5,576 bases of DNA. It comes from Deltaproteobacteria bacterium RIFCSPLOWO2_02_FULL_57_26 (lineage in GTDB: Bacteria > Desulfobacterota > Binatia > UBA9968). The notes beneath the pieces are model-generated. The model searched no databases. It saw nothing but the letters and a program-made list of their open reading frames with translations, and had not been told where the DNA came from. Of this stretch, positions 1 through 4,799 are shown piece after piece; position 1 is the stretch's first letter; each line of letters starts with the position of its first letter. The position numbers and the translations under genes were made by a program. The stretch spans positions 1 to 5,576 of the forward strand of contig MGSI01000084.1 of the NCBI GenBank assembly GCA_001798455.1, written 5' to 3'.

Positions 1-111
1 CTGCTAGGGACGGTGATTTTTCTGCGTGATTTCGAGCGGATCAATTGGCGCACGGTCCTGGGGACCTTGAGTGTAGTAACGGGGACCATCGCCATCCACC
101 TCGGCCACTGA
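1..111 (+). CDS. C-terminal end of a probable EamA/DMT-type membrane transporter (partial)
   Basis: Frame 1 is open from the window edge to the TGA at 109-111 and gives 36 residues. A short charged stretch (RDFERINWR, residues 9-17) is followed by a hydrophobic helix rich in Val, Thr, Gly and Ile (residues 18-35), and the chain ends Gly-His. A charged loop ending in 'NWR', then one last glycine-rich helix and an immediate stop, is the usual C-terminus of 10-helix EamA/drug-metabolite transporters, which export small metabolites across the inner membrane. Only the last helix is visible, so the family call rests on pattern and no substrate can be named. Another small polytopic membrane protein is possible. 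It is separated from the next gene by 410 non-coding bases and is probably the end of a different transcription unit. Confidence 0.55.
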   Translation: MLGTVIFLRDFERINWRTVLGTLSVVTGTIAIHLGH

Positions 112-181
112 GCCGGGAAAGATGAGCTGTCGCTCGCGGGCATGGGTGCAGCTTCCGGGTCGATCTCTAAGGGTCTCTACC

Positions 182-342
182 AAAAAAGTGTGCTGCTTAA
201 GGGAAGCGGAGGGAGCCTGCTCCTCAGCGGGAGCCGATAGGCCTCTGCTTCTCTGCTCCGAAGCGCTTAACCGCTACGGTTCACTTCCCTGAGGCAACTT
301 CGGTATCGGACGTCTCCGCGCTTCGGTGCAGGTCCCCTCCGC
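182..342 (+). repeat. Large imperfect palindromic element, copy 1
   Basis: Bases 206-239 are complementary to 304-342: 29 of 34 left-arm bases pair, with gaps of 1 and 4 bases. The outermost 15 bases (206-220, GCGGAGGGAGCCTGC) match the reverse complement of 328-342 at 13 of 15. Inside this lie GCCTC/GAGGC (241-245 with 291-295) and, at the exact centre, AACCG-CTA-CGGTT (269-281). All stems share a centre near 274, so this is one nested palindrome. A small CGCTTCGG hairpin with a C(UUCG)G tetraloop (318-329) is an alternative fold of the right arm. The same ordered blocks recur at 2926-3133, which shows it is a repeat family. The left edge is taken at an A6 tract (182-187) that copy 2 also has. 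It could be a miniature inverted-repeat element or a structured RNA. Confidence 0.65.
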
Positions 343-401
343 AGTCCTGATCTCATGGAATTCTGAGGGGGGAAACCTGAAGGACCGAGGCACAGGGACG
401 A

Positions 402-424
402 GGAGGTTGGCAGAGCCGACCTCT
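402..424. promoter_or_regulatory. Inverted repeat just upstream of a candidate -35 box
   Basis: Half-sites GGAGGTTGGC (402-411) and GCCGACCTCT (415-424) surround a 3-base centre. Eight of ten positions are Watson-Crick symmetric and the other two are G-T. There is no T-run on either side, so it is not an intrinsic terminator. It ends 2 bases before a candidate -35 box, where an activator or repressor would bind. The operator role is inferred from symmetry and position only; a 10-bp RNA stem-loop is the alternative. Confidence 0.3.
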
Positions 425-426
425 AA

Positions 427-455
427 TTGACGCGAGCTTGGAAGCGATATAGATT
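427..455 (+). promoter_or_regulatory. Candidate sigma-70 promoter for the NHL gene
   Basis: TTGACG (427-432) matches the -35 consensus at 5 of 6. After a 17-base spacer, TAGATT (450-455) matches the -10 consensus at 4 of 6. Transcription would start near 462, about 60 bases before the ATG at 522. An overlapping alternative -10 is TATAGA (448-453) with a 15-base spacer. The prediction comes from consensus and spacing alone. Confidence 0.35.
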
Positions 456-521
456 GACCCCTGTTCATAAGCGTGTGATTTTTGCCGGCAGAGGTCCGGC
501 CCGTCGAAAGGAGGGAGCGCA

Positions 522-1472
522 ATGGGTGCCATGATGGGAAGCGGAGAGTATCTCTACGAGGTTGCCGAAGGGTGGGGCAAGTTGCCCGACGGTTGGAGTT
601 ACCGCGAAGCCGCCGCAGTCGGGGTGGACCGGAAGGACCAGGTCTATGTTTTTACCCGGGGCGCCCATCCCGTGATCGTGTTCGACAGCGAGGGGAACTT
701 TCTCCGCTCCTGGGGAGAAGGACTCTTCAAGCGTGCGCACGGGATCACGATGGGTCCGGACGATACGATTTATTTGACCGACGACGGTGACCATACCGTG
801 CGCAAGTGCACGCTTGGCGGCAAAGTGCTGCTCACGCTGGGAATTTCCGGTAAGCCTGCTCCTTTCCAGAGCGGCGAGCCCTTCAACCGATGCACCCACG
901 TCGCTTTTTCACCCAAAGGCGAGATCTATGTCTCGGACGGCTATGGCAATTCCCGCGTCCATAAATACACACCGGACGGCAAGCTGATGTTCTCCTGGGG
1001 AGAGCCCGGCACCGATTCGGGCCAGTTCAACATCGTCCACAACATCTGCACGGACAAGAACGGGTATGTCTACGTCGCCGATCGGGAAAACCATCGGATC
1101 CAGGTCTTCGATCCGAGCGGCAGGTTCGAAACCCAATGGCACAATATGCATCGTCCCTGCGCCCTTTATATGCATACCGGCCCCATTCCGCTCTGCTACC
1201 TGGGAGAGCTCGGACCGGGGCTTCCCGTCAATAAAGATATTCCGAACTTGGGGCCGAGGCTGAGCATCCTCGATATGGCAGGCAAAGTGCTGGCCCGCTT
1301 GGGGGATATCCGTGGTGGGGAGGCCTTGGGCCAGTTTATCGCGCCGCACGGGCTCGCGCTCGATTCGAAGGGAAACATTTATGTCGGTGAGGTCTCCTGG
1401 ACCATTATGGGTCAGCGTCTCGATCCGCCCCGCGAGCTTCGCACCCTGCAAAAGCTCGTCAAGCGTGCTTAG
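522..1472 (+). CDS. NHL-repeat beta-propeller protein, peptidyl-alpha-hydroxyglycine lyase (PAL)-like
   Basis: The protein has 316 residues and no signal peptide or membrane helix, so it is probably cytoplasmic. NHL blades are seen at about residues 33-65, 73-107, 124-160, 173-207 and 275-293, with the typical 'G-IYV-D--N-R-Q-F---G' pattern. Aligned by eye to rat PAL as I recall it, the active-site residues are kept: Arg46 (FTRG), His73 (AHGI), Tyr141 and Arg145 (SDGYGNSR), His173 (VHNI), Arg188 (ADRENHRIQVF) and His276 (PHGL). The three His would bind zinc. PAL splits a carbinolamide, peptidyl-alpha-hydroxyglycine, into an amide and glyoxylate. No monooxygenase (PHM) domain is present and the true substrate is unknown. 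The start at 522 is set by AAAGGAGGG (507-515), 6 bases upstream; an in-frame ATG at 534 is less well placed. The stop overlaps AGGGAG, possibly coupling it to what follows. Confidence 0.85.
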   Translation: MGAMMGSGEYLYEVAEGWGKLPDGWSYREAAAVGVDRKDQVYVFTRGAHPVIVFDSEGNFLRSWGEGLFKRAHGITMGPDDTIYLTDDGDHTVRKCTLGGKVLLTLGISGKPAPFQSGEPFNRCTHVAFSPKGEIYVSDGYGNSRVHKYTPDGKLMFSWGEPGTDSGQFNIVHNICTDKNGYVYVADRENHRIQVFDPSGRFETQWHNMHRPCALYMHTGPIPLCYLGELGPGLPVNKDIPNLGPRLSILDMAGKVLARLGDIRGGEALGQFIAPHGLALDSKGNIYVGEVSWTIMGQRLDPPRELRTLQKLVKRA

Positions 1473-1481
1473 GGAGCAAAG

Positions 1482-1535
1482 ATGGCGGAGCCCGATAGGG
1501 ATTTTTCCGGACGGAGGCAAAAGTCGATGGAGTAA
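1482..1535 (+). CDS. Possible 17-codon small ORF between the NHL and M29-like genes
   Basis: An ATG at 1482 lies 5 bases after AGGGAG (1471-1476), which overlaps the NHL stop codon. It encodes MAEPDRDFSGRRQKSME and ends at TAA (1533-1535), whose last two bases begin the AAAGAGGAGG Shine-Dalgarno (1534-1543) of the next gene. The peptide is highly charged and resembles nothing I know. It is in the same frame as the M29-like gene. It fits a translational coupler that carries ribosomes over the 75-base gap, but a start, a plausible ribosome binding site and a stop in so short a gap can also arise by chance. Confidence 0.2.
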   Translation: MAEPDRDFSGRRQKSME

Positions 1536-1547
1536 AGAGGAGGAACT

Positions 1548-2912
1548 ATGTGCGAATATCACGCCGATGCAAAGCTGACTGCGAGCGGGGATGGAACGTA
1601 CCCGTCGGTCAAAGTTTTGGATATTTCATCGCTCATGTCGTACGCGAAGTTTCTGTGTGAAGAGGAGGGATTGCGCAGGACGGCGGTGGGCTTCATCGGT
1701 TACTCCGCTGTTGGAAAAGGCGATAAGGTTTTGATTGGCGTGGACAGCCATTACGATCCGCGCATCGCGGAGTCCATTGCGGCGGCCTTGAGGGGAAAAG
1801 GGGCCAAGGCCGATATCATTGTCGTGGACGTAGGCCCGGATCGACCTTTCGATGAATACGATGAAATTCGAGTCGTAATTCGCAGGGGCCCATCGCGTAC
1901 CAACCCGCGGCGCTGGGAAGGCGCCAGGTGGATCGAGGAGCTGGCGGAGAAAAACGGTTACCAGTTACTGATTCATGGTCGGGGCGGCGGAATACCGAAG
2001 ACACCCTATCACTACGAGCCGATTCCCTGGCAGGTCCTCGGGCAATTCGCGAGCGCGGCTACGACGTATCCGCGGGAAGTCCAACGGCTGATCAATTACA
2101 AGGCGTGGGAGCCCATCTGGAAAAAAGGCAAGGGCGGCAAGATTCACGTTACCGATCCCGAAGGGACGGACTTGAGCTACACCCTTTGGGAGGATTATTT
2201 TACCGGCGACTGGTTTGCCTTCAATGAGACTCCCTTTTGGGGCCATCTCATGGCCCATCCGTGGACGCCCGTTCTCAAGCAAGAGGACGCGACAGGCTTG
2301 ATTTGCGGCACCACTAGCCACTACTCGAAGCCATTTCCGCTTGTCAAGGTGACGATCGCAAGGGGAAAGGTCGAGAAGGTCGAGGGCGGAGGCCTTTACG
2401 GGGAAGCGTGGCGGGAGCTGATGGATGAGACGAGGAACACACAGTATCCCTCGTTTCCCGACAAAGGGCTCTTCTGGCTCTGGGAAATGGCGATTGGAAC
2501 CCATCCTAAGGTCATGAGGCCCTCGAACATTCATATGCTCTCCTCCGGCGGGGCGGAGTGGGAGAGGCGAAGGTCGGGAGTCATCCATACGGGTTGCGGG
2601 ACCGCGTGGCGCGCGACGGAAGAGGAATGGGCAGCGGAAAGAAAGCTCGCCTATGGCCATCTCCACGTTCACTTGCTATTTCCCACCCTCGATCTCACCA
2701 CCAAACAAGGCGAGCAGATCCGTATCATCGAAAAAGGCCGGCTGGTTGCGCTCGATGATCCACAGGTGAGAAAAGTCGCAGAGAAATACGGGGATCCGGA
2801 TGAGCTTTTGAAGGAGGACTGGATTCCCGAAATTCCGGGGATCAATGCGACGGGTTCCTACGACGACTATGCCCGGGAGCCGGCCCGCTGGATCTATCCT
2901 AAGGACGTGTAA
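1548..2912 (+). CDS. M29 aminopeptidase T-like (COG2309/NicX superfamily) metalloprotein
   Basis: This 454-residue soluble protein has no signal peptide. An N-terminal alpha/beta domain (about 45-200; 'VGKGDKVLIGVDSHYDPRIAESIAAAL' at 55-81) resembles the N-terminus of M29 peptidases. The C-terminal half has the family marks DPEGTDLSY (203-211), EMAIGTHP (313-320), GVIHTGCG (344-351) and GHLHVHLLFPTL (370-381). Glu313, His347 and His371/His373 are the likely metal ligands by analogy with AmpS/AmpT; the usual final His-x-Asp reads His371-Leu-His373. It is somewhat longer than typical M29 enzymes (about 360-415 residues), partly through an N-terminal extension. The superfamily includes metal aminopeptidases and the Fe(II) 2,5-dihydroxypyridine dioxygenase NicX, so the reaction is open. 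AAAGAGGAGG (1534-1543) supports the start at 1548 over the internal ATG at 1635. It follows the NHL gene by 75 bases and is probably co-transcribed with it. Confidence 0.75.
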   Translation: MCEYHADAKLTASGDGTYPSVKVLDISSLMSYAKFLCEEEGLRRTAVGFIGYSAVGKGDKVLIGVDSHYDPRIAESIAAALRGKGAKADIIVVDVGPDRPFDEYDEIRVVIRRGPSRTNPRRWEGARWIEELAEKNGYQLLIHGRGGGIPKTPYHYEPIPWQVLGQFASAATTYPREVQRLINYKAWEPIWKKGKGGKIHVTDPEGTDLSYTLWEDYFTGDWFAFNETPFWGHLMAHPWTPVLKQEDATGLICGTTSHYSKPFPLVKVTIARGKVEKVEGGGLYGEAWRELMDETRNTQYPSFPDKGLFWLWEMAIGTHPKVMRPSNIHMLSSGGAEWERRRSGVIHTGCGTAWRATEEEWAAERKLAYGHLHVHLLFPTLDLTTKQGEQIRIIEKGRLVALDDPQVRKVAEKYGDPDELLKEDWIPEIPGINATGSYDDYAREPARWIYPKDV

Positions 2913-3000
2913 AACATTGGCACCTAAAAAACGTTCCGCTGTTCAGTATGCTTCTCTCCTCGGCGAACGAGCCTTTCGACTGTGGCCAATAGGTCTGTGC

Positions 3001-3067
3001 CTTAACGGCTTAAACGATTTGAACGGCTTGAACTGTCGAGCGTTCAAAACGTTCAAACGGTTCAAAA
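3001..3067 (+). repeat. 9-base unit array arranged head-to-head at the palindrome centre
   Basis: The left side reads CTTAACGG, CTTAAACGA, TTTGAACGG, CTTGAACTG (3001-3035). The right side reads CGTTCAAAA, CGTTCAAAC, GGTTCAAAA (3041-3067), which is the reverse complement of the same unit. Consensus is about CTTGAACGG / CCGTTCAAA. In copy 1 the equivalent position holds only three bases (274-276) between CTTAACCG and CGGTTCA, so the array looks like a local expansion. The 9-base period would also fit repeated protein-binding sites. Confidence 0.6.
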
Positions 3068-3069
3068 TG

Positions 3070-3093
3070 GTCAGGGCCTGACGGAAGCTCCGT
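3070..3093. repeat. Two abutting short palindromes
   Basis: GTCAGGGCCTGAC (3070-3082) is a perfect palindrome about one central G. ACGGA-AGC-TCCGT (3081-3093) is a perfect 5-bp inverted repeat sharing two bases with it. Both lie in the right half of element copy 2, about 80-100 bases before the next start codon. They may be secondary hairpins within the element; no function is indicated. Confidence 0.3.
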
Positions 3094-3173
3094 TATCGGA
3101 TGTCCACAGTCTCCAGGCTCGCTCTCCTAGGAGTGTGCGGCACGGGCTTAGAGAGGGCTAACGAAAGGAAAAA

Positions 3174-3881
3174 ATGGCAACGTGGAAAGCGCGCATCGGT
3201 TATCTATCTCCGTCAGTATTCGAGTACCCTTCAGACTGGAGCCGGATTCTTCCTCCCGGCTTCACCCTGGTGACCACGGGTCTCAACGTGAGGGCCCACA
3301 CGCCGGAGGAGTTTGACAGAGCTATCGAATCGCTGGAGTCCAGCCTCTCCGTCTTCGTGGCCGAAGAAGCCGACTGCATTCTTTTGGCCGGTATCACCGT
3401 CGCGGTCCAGCGCGGCTACCGCGCGGAAGAAGAGCTTGTCGCCCGCCTGAGCCAGCGTCTCGGTCTCCCCGTAACTACATCTCTATGCGCGAACGCCGAC
3501 GCCTTGAAGCAGGTCGGAGCCAAGAAGATCGTCATTGCCACGGCTTATTTGGAACGGATCAATCAGGCCCTGAAACGCTACTTCGAAGACGCTGGCCTTG
3601 AGGTTCTAGGCATTCGAGGACTTGGCGTCGCTAATCCCGTGGGCCAAGTGAAGCTTCCGGCGGAGGCTTCTTACGAGGTTGCTCACGGCGTATTTGGGGA
3701 GCACCCCGAGGCCGATGCGATCCTAGTCCATGGCAGATGGAGCTCGCTCGCCCATGTCGAGAGGCTCGAGCGGGAAACCGACCGTCCGGTCGTCGCGAGC
3801 ACGGCCGCCTCCTTTTGGTGGGTGCTGAAGACTTTGGGGATCAAACTGCAGCTCGAAGGGTGTGGCCAGCTCTTACGGTAG
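3174..3881 (+). CDS. Asp/Glu racemase superfamily protein, maleate isomerase/arylmalonate decarboxylase-like, without the catalytic cysteines
   Basis: At 235 residues it has the usual length for maleate cis-trans isomerases and arylmalonate decarboxylases. It is soluble. Family marks are the start 'ARIGYLSPS' (6-14), 'ADCILLAGIT' (66-75), 'LGLPVTTS...ALKQVGAKKIVIATAYLERINQALKRYFEDAGLEV' (96-144), 'ADAILVHGRW' (180-189) and 'RPVVASTAASFWWVLKTLGI' (204-223). These enzymes normally use one or two cysteines: the first after the 'ILL(A/S)' strand, the second after 'DAIL(L/V)S'. Here both positions are Gly (Gly73 and Gly187). The first change occurs in arylmalonate decarboxylase, the second does not. 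It may be inactive in the classic sense, use another mechanism, or bind ligand only. AAGGA (3165-3169) supports the start. It is the first gene after element copy 2, and the SDR gene follows after 86 bases. Confidence 0.75.
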   Translation: MATWKARIGYLSPSVFEYPSDWSRILPPGFTLVTTGLNVRAHTPEEFDRAIESLESSLSVFVAEEADCILLAGITVAVQRGYRAEEELVARLSQRLGLPVTTSLCANADALKQVGAKKIVIATAYLERINQALKRYFEDAGLEVLGIRGLGVANPVGQVKLPAEASYEVAHGVFGEHPEADAILVHGRWSSLAHVERLERETDRPVVASTAASFWWVLKTLGIKLQLEGCGQLLR

Positions 3882-3967
3882 GACTCTCACTCCGCATTCC
3901 TTTGAAGCCATCCCTTAGTTCCTTTGCCGGACCGAGAACCCGACGATCGCAACGGGAGAAGTAACGT

Positions 3968-4765
3968 ATGGACCTCAAGCTTGAAGGCAAAAGGGCGCTG
4001 GTGACCGGCGGGAGCCGGGGTATCGGCAAGGCGATCACCCGGCAGCTTGCCCGTGAAGGAGTCAATTGCGCGATCTGTGGCCGCGCGGAAGGTGCGCTTA
4101 AAGCCGCGGGTGAGGAGATCGAGCGGGAGACGGGAAGGCGCGTCCTGCCCCTCGTGGCCGATATTTCTCAAACCGACTCCATCAAGCGCCTGGTGGACAG
4201 CGCCGGCGCGGCTTTGGGCGGGATCGACATCCTGGTCAACAACGCGGGTCGCGTCTCGGGCGGAGTCGCCGAGGATTTTACCGGCGTAACCGATGATCTC
4301 ATCCTGCGTGATTTCGAGGAGAGAGTGCTCGGTTATCTGCGCTGTGCGCGCGCCGTGGTCCCTTTGATGAAAAACACCGGCTGGGGCCGGATCATCAATA
4401 TCGGCGGTATGGCCGCGCGGACCGCCGGCGCCATCAGCGCAGGCGCAAGGAATGCGGCGACGGTGCACCTGACGAAGTCGCTTGCGGTGGAGCTGGGGCG
4501 CTGGGGGATCAATGTGAATGCGATTCACCCTGGGGCCACCGTTACGGAGAGGTTGGGCGAGCGCCTGTCCGCTCGCGCGGCGCGCCGGGGAGTCACCGTC
4601 GAGGAGTTGATCCAACAGATCGCGGCGAACGTTTCCATCGGCAGGCTCGTTACTGCGGAAGAGATCGCCTATGTCGCGGCGTTTCTTGCCTCGCCTCTTT
4701 CCGTGGGCATTAATGGCGAAGTGATCGTGGTCTCAGGCGGTGTGGGTCTCGCCGTCCACTACTGA
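3968..4765 (+). CDS. Short-chain dehydrogenase/reductase fold protein with a non-canonical active site
   Basis: This 265-residue protein is of classical SDR length. The Rossmann cofactor motif TGGSRGIG (13-20), Asp65 in 'VADIS', NNAG (91-94), 'LTKSLAVELGRWGINVNAIHPGAT' (168-191) and the C-terminal 'GEVIVVSGG' (250-258) are all present; Gly-Arg after strand 2 (38-39) suggests NADP(H). The catalytic segment is abnormal. 'RIINIGGMAARTAGAISAGARNAATVHLTKSLA' (141-173) has Gly where the Ser stands, Ala158 where Tyr stands and Asn162 where Lys stands, counting back from the conserved LTK. I recall a proteobacterial SDR subgroup with a similar 'INI-GLAAR...RN' segment, so this is probably an inherited variant rather than damage. 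The role is unknown: an unusual dehydrogenase, lyase or isomerase, or a binding protein. GGGAG (3954-3958) lies 9 bases before the ATG. The MDR gene follows after 34 bases, which suggests an operon. Confidence 0.85.
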   Translation: MDLKLEGKRALVTGGSRGIGKAITRQLAREGVNCAICGRAEGALKAAGEEIERETGRRVLPLVADISQTDSIKRLVDSAGAALGGIDILVNNAGRVSGGVAEDFTGVTDDLILRDFEERVLGYLRCARAVVPLMKNTGWGRIINIGGMAARTAGAISAGARNAATVHLTKSLAVELGRWGINVNAIHPGATVTERLGERLSARAARRGVTVEELIQQIAANVSIGRLVTAEEIAYVAAFLASPLSVGINGEVIVVSGGVGLAVHY

Positions 4766-4799
4766 AAGCTCGGACAGCTTCCGCCCGCAATAAAAAGAC

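Larger units (their letters stand above)
112..521. other. 410-base intergenic region with palindromic structure
   Basis: No convincing gene was found on either strand. An 82-codon minus-strand frame at 274-522 has a composition unlike a protein, no family resemblance and no ribosome binding site. The stretch instead holds the long palindrome (206-342), an inverted repeat (402-424), a candidate promoter (427-455) and the Shine-Dalgarno of the next gene (507-515). No tRNA T-loop signature, RNase P, tmRNA or common riboswitch consensus was recognised by eye. Confidence 0.6.
2926..3133 (+). repeat. Large imperfect palindromic element, copy 2
   Basis: Outer arms 2956-2985 and 3104-3133 are complementary at 24 of 30 positions, including GACTGTGG/CCACAGTC (2978-2985 with 3104-3111) and CTCCT/AGGAG at the edge. 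Inside, TTGAAC (3028-3033) pairs with GTTCAA (3042-3047) around an 8-base loop, and the adjoining TTTGAAC (3018-3024... within the 9-base array) continues the stem. Blocks shared in order with copy 1 are the A6 tract (2926-2931), CCAATAGGTCTGTGC (2986-3000; 12 of 15 with 234-248), CTTAACGG (3001-3008), CGGTTCA (3058-3064, identical to 277-283) and 3077-3104 (22 of 27 with 288-314, one gap). The orientation is the same. It fills most of the gap between the M29-like gene and the racemase-like gene. No U-run follows it, so it is not a standard terminator. Confidence 0.65.

Noticed and set aside
101..130. GCCACTG...GGGAA resembling a fragment of a cobalamin riboswitch
   Set aside because: It lies partly in coding sequence and the conserved B12 box and remaining helices are absent.
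182..213. Minus-strand intrinsic terminator (CCGCTT/AAGCAG hairpin followed 5 bases later by T6)
   Set aside because: The stem is only 6 bp with a wobble and is not adjacent to the T-run; no minus-strand gene is present to terminate.
274..522. 82-codon minus-strand ORF in the first intergenic region
   Set aside because: It overlaps the palindrome, has low-complexity composition, no ribosome binding site and no recognisable motif.
1486..1500. GAGCCCGATAGGG in the NHL-M29 gap resembling the GAGCCGATAGG block of the palindromic element
   Set aside because: Only this short block matches; no second arm or further element blocks follow, so chance is the simpler explanation.
1965..2672. 235-codon minus-strand ORF
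   Set aside because: It is antisense to the M29-like gene, which has clear family motifs in its own frame.
3041..3067. GTTCAAA repeats as tRNA T-loops or a CRISPR array
   Set aside because: No acceptor, anticodon or CCA structure is present, and the 9-base units lack spacers.
2845..3081. 78-codon + strand ORF crossing the end of the M29-like gene into the repeat array
   Set aside because: It starts inside the M29-like gene in another frame, and the 'NGLNDLNGLN' part is only the translation of the 9-base repeats.
3887..4615. 242-codon minus-strand ORF
   Set aside because: It is antisense to the well-supported SDR gene; the Arg- and His-rich translation is typical of a shadow frame in GC-rich coding DNA.
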